Position numbers and translations under genes: made by a program. Positions 51,593-64,000 of a stretch of 64,000 nt of DNA are shown in pieces. Origin of the DNA: Pseudofabraea citricarpa (Eukaryota > Ascomycota > Leotiomycetes > Helotiales > Dermateaceae); the NCBI GenBank assembly GCA_029641185.1, contig JAPWGK010000021.1:682001-746000 (forward strand). The letters are read 5' to 3'. Numbering within the stretch: the stretch's first letter is position 1; every line of letters begins with the position of its first letter. The notes under the pieces were generated by a model. It did no database searches and had not been told where the DNA came from. It was given only the letters and a program-made list of their open reading frames with translations.

Positions 51593-51604
51593 GGGCTTAT
51601 AACC
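51593..51604 (-). promoter_or_regulatory. Primer-binding site of Copia-A (initiator tRNA-Met half)
   Basis: The complement reads GGTTATAAGCCC. Allowing one G-to-A change it is GGTTATGAGCCC, complementary to the anticodon arm GGGCUCAUAACC of initiator tRNA-Met. Copia-type elements are known to prime from a cleaved initiator tRNA at that position. Confidence 0.7.
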
Positions 51605-52171
51605 TGTAAAAGGTTAGCGGAGCGTATTAATTATCACGTGAGTATATATATTCGAATAAGTGATTAAGTTACCGATAATTTTATTATTTGAGGGATAAAG
51701 CTATTCTTATATAAATAATTTATAATAACCCTTATAGGTAATTAAATAATTAATAACCTTTATAGGTAACTAATATAATAATAACCTTAATATATAACTC
51801 TATTATAGTTAGTTTACCTTAAGAGGTTACTAACAGGTAATTACCTTAATAGGTAAACCTTAAATATATCTTAATAGCTATTTTCTATATATGATATAGT
51901 TTGATATATTTATAACTTAAATTTGAATAATTGATTCGATTAAATTATAACTAAGTAAATAGTAGTAATTTCCTAAAAAGGAAATTTATTATAAGTGAAT
52001 TATATAAAACTTGATATATACTAAAAATTATTATATATTATATATATAATATATTTTTATATTTCACTTAAATTTATAAGTTATATTTAATACTTATTAA
52101 AATATATAATATATAAAAGTATTATATAACTTTGTTACGTTTTTAGTTATAACCATATCTTATATTTAATA
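51605..52171 (-). repeat. Copia-A LTR (5' LTR in coding sense)
   Basis: 567 bp, near-identical to 46448-47014; the primer-binding site directly abuts it at 51604. Confidence 0.92.
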
Positions 52172-55100
52172 TTCTAAAGAATTAATTAGGATTTATTTGA
52201 TTTTAAATATAAGTATAATAGTTTCTTTTAGTTATTTATAATTAAAAACGAATATAATAAAAAGCTTTTTAGTTTTATACTAAGATAAAAAACTTATAAA
52301 AAGATATATTACTCTCTTAAAAGCTTTAAGAATTAAATAAAAACTTAATATAAGCTTTTAATCTATAAAATTAAGTAAAATAATAATATATTTATAATTA
52401 TAATTAAAAATATTATTTATTACTAGTATTAGATAAAAGAAATAAATATTAACCTTAAGTTTTCTTTAATATATATATATAAGATAAATAATAAAACGAA
52501 GTAAGTTAAATAAAAAATAATTATAAGATTTATAAAAATAAAAAAGAATATAAACCTTCTAATAAGCTTATAACTAGAAATTATACTTATAAGAATCTTC
52601 TTATATAATATTAACTCGCTTTAAGCTAATAATATAAAAATCCTAAATAAGATATTTAACTTTTAGTTTTACTTATACTTTTAATAATATAATCCTAAGT
52701 AAATTATTAATTTAATAATAAATCTTTAATCTAATTAAGATAAGATTTATATATACGATTATTAGGTATATTTATTAATTAAAAAATAAAAAGCTAAAAG
52801 CTTAGTAAAAGCTTTTAAAACTAAATTATAAGCTTATATTAGATATTTAATAAAATATATTATATCTAATATCTATAAAATATAAGTTCTTATACTTAAT
52901 AGAATTATTATTACTAGAAATATTAGATATAACCTAAATAAAAAATAAAAGAAAAACTAATTATTTACGATTATTAGAATAATAATAAATACGATTAAAA
53001 TTAAGGAACTTAAGATTTAAGATCTTAGATTAATACTTAGTAATTTAATTAAATAAAAAAATATAAGTCTTATAATTAAGTAAAATAAAAAGCTTATTAA
53101 AAGAAATAATAATATTTCTATTAATCTAGAAGATAATATCTTAGTTTCTTAAGAGATTAAATCTTAAGTAAAAGCTAAAAAGCTAATATAAGAAGTTATA
53201 TTAATATCTTTAGTAATTATAAAATAATAGAAAAATAATTTACTTAATCGACTTTTAGGACTTTTATCTTCTAATAATACTCTTAAACTTAAAAGTATAT
53301 TAATTTTAGGAAATAAGAATAATAATAAAATAATAAGAGTTAACTTAAGTAATTTATTACTAAGAAGAATAATATCTTAGGTAATTATATAATAAAAGAA
53401 ATTATATAATTAAGTAATAAGTTAATAAAAGTTTTCTTAAGAAAAATCTAGAGAAAAAACCTTAGCTTAATTCCTAGAACTAAAATATAAGTATAAATAT
53501 AAGAAATTTAGTCTAATAATACGATTTAATAAGAGATTTTAAGATAAAGATTATAAAAGTTCTAGAAAAAGTAAAAGAAATATAATATATTCTTTTATAA
53601 AAATAAAAGATAAGTAGCTTAAAGAAATAATAAATTAAGCTAAATATTAATATATTAATATACTTAATAACTTTTATTATACTTATTAGCTTAATTAATT
53701 AGTAAAATAAAATAAAAATTATTTTAAAATAATATATATAATAATTATTATATTATTATAAATAAAAGTCTTAAGAGTAAATATATAAATAAGTAATCTC
53801 TTAAGTAAACTCCTAAGCGTCTATTAAAATAATATATTAAAAGTACTAAAATATTAGAAGAATCTAATAAATTATTTACTTAGTATTTATTTTAGAGATA
53901 ATATAAGACTAAAATTTTAAAACCTAAAGAATAAAAATTATTAGTAAATAATTAAGATCTTAGAAATAAAAACTAAATTAATTTCTCTAAAATAAATATT
54001 TATATATAAATTAGATTTATCTAAAATAATAATCTAATATTAATTATAAATTATAATTTAAGGTAATTTATAAGATAATAAATCGATTATATTAACTTAT
54101 ATAATTACTCTTATATTACGATTATTTTAAGTAATAATAATAATTATAATATACTTTAATCTTAAGTTTAAATAATTTAATATAATTAATATATTTATTA
54201 ATATCTTAAGAGAAAAAAGTAAAACTTTAGTTATTTATTTATTATCTAATAAATTTAAAATACTAGGAATATATATAAAAATCGATCGAGTATTATATAA
54301 CTTAAGAAACTCTTTTATTTATAGTTTTATAAATTCTTAGTTATTTTAAAGAAATTAAATTTAATTATATATAAAAAAGACTTATATATTTATATAAGCC
54401 TAGAATCTAAAATCTTAGTTATATTTTATATTAATAATATATAAGTATTATATTATAAAAGTAATAAAACTAAAGCCTAAGAGATTATTTATAAATTTAA
54501 TAAAATATATAAGCTTAAAAATCTTAGGAATATAAAATAATTCTTAGGGGTATATATTATTAAAGATTAAGCTTAGAAAAAGATATAATTAGTTTATAAT
54601 ATATATATTAAAAAGGTTATTATTAGATTTAATTTAATAAATAAGAAATACCTAAGTATTTACTATTAATAATAAAATTTATAAAAAATATAAGATAAGC
54701 CTTTAAAACTTAAGTTAAAAAGTATTAAGAAAAGATAAGCTTAGTATTATATATTATAATTATAATTAAATTAAACGTAACTTTTATAATTTCTTAGCTC
54801 TTTTATTTCTTAATTAATCCGAGCGTAAAATATCTTATAATTATAAATTAGATAATTAAATATTTCTTTAAAATATATTTCCTAGTAATATAATTTAGTT
54901 ATAAGCTTAGTAAAATCAAAATATTAATTATATTAGATATATCTTTTATAAATAATATAAAAATACGATATTTTTTATATAATTATATAATCTTTTTATT
55001 TAGTAATCTAATTACTTAGAAAGTAATATATTAATTAAACGTATTTATATTAATTATAAAAGCCGAACTTTAAAATATCGAGTTTATAATAAAAGAAATT

Positions 55101-57335
55101 ATAACTTTTTAGAGGCTTTTTAAAGAATTAAGTCTAAAAATTAAGAAGCTATAAATAATCTTTTATAATAACTAATAAACGATTCGTCTAATTATTAGAG
55201 AAAATATAAGAATTATAATTAAGCTAAAATATATAAATATTTAGAATATATAATTATACTAAGAGTATAATAAAAATATTTTTAAAATATCTTATATTCT
55301 TATAAATAATATATTAGCTAATAGTTTTATAAAAAATCTCTCTTAATATAAGTTTAAATATTTTTAAGTTTTACTTAATATATAAGATACTTATAATAAG
55401 ATAAAAAAATAATTTTAAAAAGCGAAAAAAAAAATATTTTTATTTATATTTTTATTTATAAATTTCTTTTATTTAAATAAAACGCTTTAAAATATAATAA
55501 TAATTATTAAAGTTATAATAAGAAATATTCCTAAGCGATACTTATAAGTTATTAAGCTTATACTTATATAAATAACTAAATAAAAATAAACTAAGCTTTT
55601 AACTAAGTAAAATATTAATTATATTATTAGTTATTTTTATAAGATAAACTTTCTTTTTATTTTATTTACTAAAACTAATAAACCTAGAATTATACTTATA
55701 ATTATAAATTCTTTTAACTTATTCTAACTTATTATAATTAATATTTAATTCTAAAGCTTAATAAATAACTAAATAATATTTCTTTAGATCTTAAGAGTAA
55801 TAAATTAGTAAAATTCTTACTTAGGGAAATATAAGAATATATCTTAAAAGAAAAAGTAATTTTTTCTTAAAAAATAATAATAAAACGCTTAATAAAAGAT
55901 AAAACTAGATTAGGAATTAAGATATAAATATATTTAAATAAGTATAATAAATAATATTTATTTCTACTAATAATCTTAAAATAATAATTATTATTCTTAT
56001 TACTTAAGACGTTTTTTAAGTAACTAAGATAAAGAATTAAATATTTATTCCTAGTAACCTAAAGTATTTTATTAGGAGACTTTAAATTAAGCTTCTTAAT
56101 ATTAAGCTTTTAGTATCTAGAAAATTAATTAAGATTTTCCTTTTAATAAATATAATATTTATAAAAATAATATTCGCGTTTAATAATATATTAATTAAAG
56201 ATATTACTATTATCTTTATTATTATTAGATAAATTATTTAAATAAAAGAGAATAATATTATTTAAACTCTTAAAAAGCTTAGGATTATTACTCTTATAAG
56301 TATAAGTAAATATAAGTTAATTTATACGATTATATTTATTATATAAAATAACTAGATAATAATTAATAATAATATATATATTAGATAAAAATACTTATAA
56401 GAGAAAAATAAATCCTTTAAAATAAGAAACTTCTTATAATTAAAGTTATTAGTCTTATTAATAAGTTACTTAAACTTATTCTTAAGAGCTAAGAAGTTAT
56501 ACTAGAATTTCTCGTATATAATAAGCGTACGCTTAGGATAAAAGTTATTAATTATAAACTAATAAAAATTATCTTAAGTTAATTAAAATCCCTAGGATAT
56601 TATATTAAAGTAAAAATATTTATTAAGAGTAAGCTAAATAAAAGAAAGAAATATAAAAGAATAAATTATATAAAAAATAAGAGATATATTAGCTAGCTTA
56701 GTATTAATAATAGAAAATATTATAATAAGTTACGTAAGCTTATTAGTAGATATATCTCTAGCTTAAGAAGAATTATAAATATTTATAACCTATAAAATAA
56801 TAAGTAATTAATATAAAATATAAAAGATTATTTATATATTAAGAAAAGAAAAAAAAAAGAAATAAATCTTATAAAAATCTCTTTTATTTTATACGCCTTT
56901 AATAAATTTTTTATTTTTATCTTATAAGTAATATAAGATATCTTTAATTTATCTATTAAAAAAAGCGAATAATAAGAAGAAAAAAAAGAAAGATAAAAGA
57001 AATACTTAAGCTTAAAAGTATTATAATTATAATTAAGATTAAGGTTAAGGTTATAAGAGAGAAAAAAAGAGAAGTTATAAAATAAGAATTTTATAGGTAA
57101 GATCTTTAATCTATAAAATAATAATTAAGTTACTTCTAGTATTAGTTAAATTAAGAGAACTAAAGATAATATAAGGAAATCTTTAATTTATAAACTTAAT
57201 CTAATAATTCGGTTAATAAATAATTATATATAATATAATTACTTAGCTTATATTATTTACTTATTTAAGGATAATATATTAATCTTATACTCCTAGAAAA
57301 TAATACGCGTACTAAGTATAATAAATTATAAGGTA

Positions 57336-57532
57336 TATTATAAAATCTAGGATTAGGTAATTTATTATATAAGAGATTAGGATAACTAAGGTAATCTACT
57401 TAATAATAATTATTATTCTTATATAAATACGCTTTTTCTTATAATCTCTCGCTTCTTCTAATTAAATAATATAAATTATATCTTTTATACTTTCTTAATT
57501 ACTTAAATTATCTCTACTTTTACTACGTAATA
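57336..57532 (+). repeat. Copia-B 3' LTR
   Basis: 197 bp, keeps more G and C than the 5' copy (for example AATACGCTTTTTC and CTCTCGCTTC). Confidence 0.88.
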
Positions 57533-59099
57533 TTAGAAGTAATATATTCTATTAAATATCTAATATACTTTTATAATTATATTTTAAATACTTAATAATA
57601 TTAATTAGTTTTTTTATTTTTTATTAATAGATATACCTAAGTATTATATATATAAATCTTATTTTAATTTAATCTAAGATTATTTATTATATATATTATA
57701 ATTATAAGATTAATTATATTACTTAAAATATTAGAGAAATTATAAGTTAAATACTTAGTTAAGTAAATAAAAACTATAATCTTATAAAAAACTTATATTT
57801 AAAAGATATATTCTAATATATATAATCTTTAGTTATAAATACTTAAGTAAATTAGCTATTACTTTTATTTTAATCGATTTTATAATAATCTTTTATTTTA
57901 TTCTTTTAGGAGTATTATTTAGCTTATAAGTATATATTAGTAAAAGCTTTAACTTAATTCTTTCTTTTATAATCTAATACTAATAACTAATTATTCTAAT
58001 ATTAGAGATTATTATAATATTATTATTATATTTAAGGATATAAATTAATAGATTATATTATTTTTTTTACTTATATCTTAAAGTCTTATATTATAAGAAA
58101 TATAAACGCGTATTCTTTTAAGTAAAATAAAAAAATAAATATTTTTCTATTAAATTTATCTTTTATAATAAATAATTAAAAAGATTTATTAAATTTATTA
58201 CTAAAGTCGAATAAATTCTAGGATATTTACTAAAACGATCTTAAAGATTATTAATATCTTAAATAATATAAGATTATTTATTTTACGTATATAATTATAT
58301 AACTTTTATAATTTATATAAGTAATTCTTTTAATTATTATATTTCTTATATTTAAGATAAAATATTATAAAGTTTCTAGACTAAGATATCTTACTCGTAT
58401 ATATTATTTATCTTTTAAATTAACTTAGGGTTTTATTTATTTTTTATTTTATCTTAGCTTATAAGTTATTTCTTTACTAATTATAAGAAATATTATAATA
58501 TTATATATACTTAAGGAAATAATTTAAAGGATTAATAAATAATTAGAAATAAGCTTATATTTAAGAAATATTAAGTTAAACTTTTTATAAAATTTCTTAA
58601 GTATAATATTATTTCTCTTAGAACTAAAATAAAAAATATAATTTATATATTAAATTTTCGAATTTATAAGATAAATCTTAGAAATAATATTCGTATAAAA
58701 ACCTTATTATTATTATTATATTAGAAAATAATAAATCTTTAGTATTTTTTCTTTTAGGTTTTTATAATATATTTTAAATTAATCTTTTATTTCTCCTAAG
58801 AATAAGTAATAATTATATTTTTACTTTAATTATATTATTTAGCTCGGACTTAATAAACGTATTAGTAATAAATATATCTTTATTATTTATTAGATTAAAT
58901 AAGTTATAATTATCTAAGAGGATATTATTTATAAGAGAATAAATAAAAAAATTAAAAGTAAAATAAATATTTCCTTTTAATTTCTTAATTATAAGAGAGA
59001 AATTAATAAAAATAATATTAATTTATCTAAGATAATATAAGAATAAGCTTATTTTTCTTAATCTTAATTCCCCTAAGAATAATAAGTTAAATTAGCTTT

Positions 59100-59626
59100 T
59101 ATTATAAAATCTAAGATTAAGTAATTTATTATATAAGGGATTAAGATAACTAAGATAATCTACTTAGTAATAAGTATTACTCTTATATAAATATATTCTT
59201 TCCTATAATCTCTCGCTTCTTTTAATTAAATAATATAAATTATATTTTTTATATTTTCTTAATTACTTAAATTATTTCTACTTTTATTATATAATAATTA
59301 TAAGCTCGGCTTATAATTAAAGCTTTCTAAAATTATATTTAAATTATAAGAGAGCTAAAGAATAATTATTCTTAAGTTTAAAATCTATTATTATTATTAT
59401 TATTATAACTTTTAAAATAAACTAATAAGAAGCTAAAAAGATTTTTTTAAAAGATCGAAACTTATAATCTAATTAATTCCTTTAATTTTATTACTAAGCT
59501 TATATAAGATATATCTAAGAGCTTATAAACCTAGATATTATAAACGTAAAAAGCGTAAATATTAATTCTCTTATATAAGTATTAACTATTAATAAACTTA
59601 TTAATAAAAGAATAATACTTAATTAA
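59100..59626 (+). mobile_element. Copia-C: 5' LTR and first 330 bases of a Copia-B-family element
   Basis: LTR 59100-59296 (197 bp) is followed by ATTATAAGCTCGGC (primer-site remnant) and internal sequence collinear with 44329-44660 of Copia-B. It stops at 59626, where another LTR begins in the same orientation. The 3' end is not in the window. Confidence 0.75.
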
Positions 59627-61531
59627 TATTATAAAATCTAGGATTAGATAATTTATTATATAAGGAATTAAGATAACTAAAGTAATTTATATAATAATAA
59701 GTATTATTCTTATATAAATATATTTTTTCCTAAAATCTTTTATTTCTTTTAATTAAATAATATAAATTATATTTTTTATATTTTCTTAATTACTTAAATT
59801 ATTTATACTTTTATTATATAATAATTATAAGCTTAGCTTATAATTAAAGCTTCTTAAAATTACGTTTAAATTATAAGAAAACTAAAAAATAATTATTCTT
59901 AAGTTTAAAATTTATTATTATTATTATAACCTTTAAAATAAACTAATAAAAAACTAAGAAGATTTTTTTAAAAGATTATAACTTATAACCCGATTAATTC
60001 TTTTAATTTTATTATTAAGCTTATATAAGATATATCTAAAAGCTTATAAATCTAGATATTATAAATATAAAAAAAAAATTAATTCTCTTATATAAGTATT
60101 AATTATTAATAAGCTTATTAATAAAAGAATAATATTTAATTAATAATTATACTTAGATTAAATAATAATTAATAAATTTTCTAAACTAAAACTTAGCTTA
60201 TTATAAGATATTATAATTATATACGAAAATATATAATATAAGCTTAATACTCGGCTAAGAATTTATATTATAAAATAAGCGAGTTAATTATATAATATAA
60301 TCGAATATTATACTTTTAAGTAATAAATTAAATAAATAATTTCTTTTTTAATCTTAACTTTAATTAATATAATAATTAAGGAAAAAAAAAATCTAAGCTT
60401 ATAAATAATTATTCGATTATTAAAGTTATAACTTATATTTACTAATAATAATATACTAATTATTATCTACTAAAAGTATAATATTATACTTAAGTAAATA
60501 AAAAAAGATAATATAAATCTTATATAATAATATTAAAAATAACTTAGAATACTTTAATAAACTTAAGTATATAATATACTAGAGATATAAGATTTACTTA
60601 TAACTAAGAAGTTTCTTATAATAATATTTAGAAAAATAACTTTAGAATAAGAAAGATTTTAATTAATAAAATATATTAGAGTAAATAAGCTTAAACTCCT
60701 AGGTAAAACACTTAAGTAATACGAAAATTAATTTTTCGCTCTAATATATAAAAATTTAATTTAATCTATAACTAAGAGGATAATAATCTTTATTATTCTT
60801 AGAAGAAAATTAGATAATACTAGAAACTTAAGAAGAAATCTTAGAAATTCTTTTTTTAAAGAAAAATATTATATAATCTAAGATTATTTATAAAATAAAA
60901 ACTAAGATTTAATATATAATAAGCTTATTAAGAAAGATTAAAAAATCTTAAATTTAAGAGATTTATCTTAAAAAGAGAAAAAATCTTCTAGAAGTTTTAT
61001 TAATAAATACCTAAGGCTTATAAATATAATAATCTTAGACCTAAGACTTATAATCTAATAATTAGATATAAGTATTTATATAACTATAAATTTTTTAAGT
61101 TATTTATTATCTAATAATATATTTATTAATAATTATAAAATTATTTACTTAATAAATAATAAGAAACTTCTAGTTTTAAGCTTATTAATTAAAATAAACC
61201 TAAATAATATAATAGACGTAAGAATTTTATATTTATTAATTTTATTTTATAATATTAAAATTATAAAAAATATATTAGATAAAATAAATAAAAAAGAAAT
61301 ATTAGATTTAATATTTTATAATATTAAAATAATTAAGAGATTTAATATTAATATAATATTAGAGATTTTTCTTAAGAAAATTAAAATCTAATATTATAAG
61401 TTTAATAACTTATTAAAATATAAGAGTAAAAAAAAGAATATATATATTAAGAAATTAAGATTATTATTTAATATTATATTCTTAGAATATAAGTTATTTT
61501 CCTTTTACTTAAAGCTTCTTATAAATATTAT
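59627..61531 (+). mobile_element. Copia-D: Copia-B-family element inside Copia-C, cut by Gypsy-2
   Basis: LTR 59627-59823 (197 bp) followed by internal sequence collinear with 44329 to about 46160 of Copia-B, with one deletion near 60830 that removes about 100 bases. It ends at the Gypsy-2 LTR. It lies just after ATTAA (59622-59626), a candidate target duplication whose partner would be outside the window. CA and TG nearly absent. Confidence 0.75.
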
Positions 61532-64000
61532 TATAGTATATAGAATATAAAGTGAATAAGAGATTAATATAACTAATTAATAATAAAAAATCTAAGTATA
61601 AGGAGAGAAGAAGAAAGGAAAAGAAAGAAAGTATAAGAAACTAGCTATAAGTAGTTCTTCCTATTACGCTAGTATTTACTCTCTAAGTATTCTCTATTAT
61701 ACGTATTCTTAGGTAGGTAAATATATAAGGTAAGTTATATATAATTTACCCTACTTAGTAAATTTCTAGTTATATAATTAGGGTTAGTAAGTTATAGTAT
61801 AAGGTAAGTAAAGTATATATAAGAGAAATAAGTATATAATACGTGTCTTAAGTAACTTATATAAGAACTATAATATTACCCCCCCTTTAAGCGTCTAATT
61901 TCTATATTAGATAAGGTTTATCTAGATATCTAGAGTAAAAATCTTTTAGAATTTCTTATATATTTTTAAAATTTTCTATTAGATATTACTCTAGATCTAG
62001 TAATTATTATACCTATTTAACTTTATAGAAAACTTTTCCTCTAATTATCTTTATATTCTTAATATCCTTTACCTCCTATTTATCGTTTCCTTTTATATTA
62101 ATTAGTAGAGATTTAGTTTCTTTTTATCTAGGTAAAGGATTATCTAGGTCTTTATATAATAAGTTAAAGTAAAATATAAGATAAATCTTAAGTCCTAGTA
62201 GTAACTTTACTCTATAAGAGCTTAGTCTAATTTTCTTTTTAATTTTATAAGACCCTTTATTCTTATATTCTAATTTTCGTAAGAGTCTTTATATTCGGAT
62301 ATTTTTTATTAAGATATAAACTTTATCTTCTAGTTTATAATTTAATATAAGCGATCGTTTCTTATTTACGTATTTTTCTATTTTACTCTAAGACTAAGCT
62401 ATTTTCTTATATATAAATTTCTAAGTATCTTTTATTCTTTTTACGAATTCTATTACTTGTCTTTTATTTAGTCTAGTCTTTATAGGTTACGTTTAATCGA
62501 TCTTAGTATTTTCCTAGTTAAAATTTATTCTTAGTTTATATCCTTTATTTACGAAAAATAATATAACTTTTATACTTATAGATTAATATCTGTTTCTTAT
62601 AAATTCTACTATTAGTAGGGTTTAACTCTAGTTATCTTATAAGTAGTTAGCGTAAGCTCTTAGGTAGCGTTTTATTTTTATATTTATTCTTTCTATCTAG
62701 CTATTTATCTCTAGGTATACTATTATAGATAATTAAATATTAATTCCTAATATCTTATAAAGCTTTCTTTATATCTTACTTATAAATTAAGAACCTCTAT
62801 TAGAGATATAAGTTATAGGTAATCTATAATACTTTTATACGTTCTTTAGGAATAATTTAATAGTTTCTTTTATACTTATTCCTTTATCTTTATATCTATA
62901 AAGAATATAATATCTTTCCTTTAATAATCTATAGATTATAACTAAGATAATATTAAATCTATTACTCTCTAGAAGTCTAGTTATAAAGTCTATAGATATA
63001 TAACTCTAAGGTTTATCTAGTATTAATAGTAGCTCTAAGTATCCCTAGTAAGTAATATTATTTAGTTTAGACTTTCTATAGATATAATAGTTTCTAATAT
63101 ATTAATTAAGATCTTTATCTATATTCTTCTAGATATAGTTATCTTATAAAAGGATTAATATCCCTTCTTATCTAAGGTATCTAATTATAGGCTCTTTATA
63201 TATTTTCTAAATTAATTCTATTCTATAAGCTTCTAGAACCTAGACTCGATTCCTATAAAATAAGATATTATCTTAATCTTTATAATATAACTTAGGAATA
63301 TCCTTTACTAGTTTATTATCTCTTAAAGCCTTAAGAGTTTCTTAGTAGAACTAGTTATTCTTTTATCCCTCCTAAATATACTTAGGAATTATCTATTTTA
63401 CTCTTATAATCTAAATATATAAGTTAAATACTTTTAGAGCTTCCTTTCTACTAATTCTACTTTTAGGAAGAATAATCTATATTTATTCTCTCTATTAATC
63501 GTCTAACTTATCTTATAGTTTATCTTAAGATCTTCTAGTTAAAGCGTTTACTTTCTCGTTTTATTTTCCTAGTTTATAGACGATCTAAAAGTTAAATTCT
63601 AATAGGAACTCTATTTATCTAGCTTATCTTCTTATTAACTTCTTAGTAGTTATAAAATATTCTAAAGCCTTATAATCTAAGAGTACTTATATAAGCAAAT
63701 TTATTTCTTAAAGTTTAGGTTTTTATTTTTTAAAGTATTTAATTATTACTAAGAGTTCCTTATTATAGATTTTATAATTATATTTAGCTAATAAGAGTCT
63801 TCTAGAAAAAAATACTATAAGATATAAAAGCTTATCCTCCTTATATTAAGATAATACTCTTATATTAATATAATCTAATAAGTTATACTCTATAATATAT
63901 TACTTATCTTTATTAAAATACGTAAGTATTAGTATTAAGATAATTACCTTTTTTAGTTCTTTAAAAGTATTCTAATATTTATTATTTTAATTAAAGCCTT
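61532..64000 (-). mobile_element. Gypsy-2: second copy of the Gypsy-1 family (runs off the window)
   Basis: LTR 61532-61878 (347 bp) is highly similar to the Gypsy-1 LTRs, and directly to its right is CCCCCCCTT (complement of a purine tract), so this is the 3' LTR of a minus-strand element. The internal part to the window end follows Gypsy-1 from 32640 to about 34770 base for base with scattered substitutions, and keeps more G and C (for example CCCCTC, TAGCGTTT). It covers the 3' part of the element (integrase side); reverse transcriptase would lie beyond the window. Confidence 0.85.

Overview
The window looks like a chromosome segment of a filamentous ascomycete (Pezizomycotina). The evidence is short GT-AG introns of about 45-90 bases with CTAAC/CTAAT branch sites, a divergent histone H3/H4 pair, a calcium-regulated mitochondrial carrier with the fungal exon layout, and a 33-kb AT-rich block with the mark of repeat-induced point mutation (RIP). 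A leotiomycete is my guess, at low confidence; no rRNA or marker gene fixes the species.

Layout. (1) 1-7.5 kb is ordinary gene space: a tRNA(Ile)-lysidine synthase (TilS) whose end lies outside the window, an EF-hand mitochondrial carrier of the SCaMC/Sal1 type, and a secreted quercetinase-like bicupin, all on the minus strand. (2) 7.5-24.3 kb is an accessory stretch with no clearly intact gene. It holds at least two decayed gene families (an SF1 helicase / zinc-knuckle family sharing one 5' leader, and an unknown family present as two paralogous wrecks), dispersed direct and inverted repeats, and a 2.2-kb mosaic of tandem repeats. (3) 24.3-30.4 kb is gene space again: H3 and H4 share one bidirectional promoter, followed by an M20 amidohydrolase and an NTF2-like small protein. 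(4) From about 30.77 kb to the window end the sequence is almost pure A+T and nearly lacks CA and TG dinucleotides while CG persists.

The AT-rich block can be resolved into nested LTR retrotransposons. Copia-B (44132-57532, 197-bp LTRs, duplicated target TTAGA) lies in an older minus-strand copia. Copia-A (46448-52171, 567-bp LTRs, duplicated target TTCTA) lies inside Copia-B. Gypsy-1 (32286-38622, 345-bp LTRs) splits a reverse-oriented Copia-A-type LTR. At the right end a second gypsy copy sits inside a copia (D), which itself sits inside another copia (C). Copia-A is the youngest and least mutated: its LTRs are nearly identical, it has kept TG while losing most CA on the plus strand, and its reading frame holds a run of about 80 asparagine codons.

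Points most worth checking: the H3 gene encodes a perfect 136-residue histone only if one intron begins TT and another begins GC; the strand-asymmetric RIP in Copia-A; the poly-Asn expansion; and the decayed helicase family in the accessory stretch.
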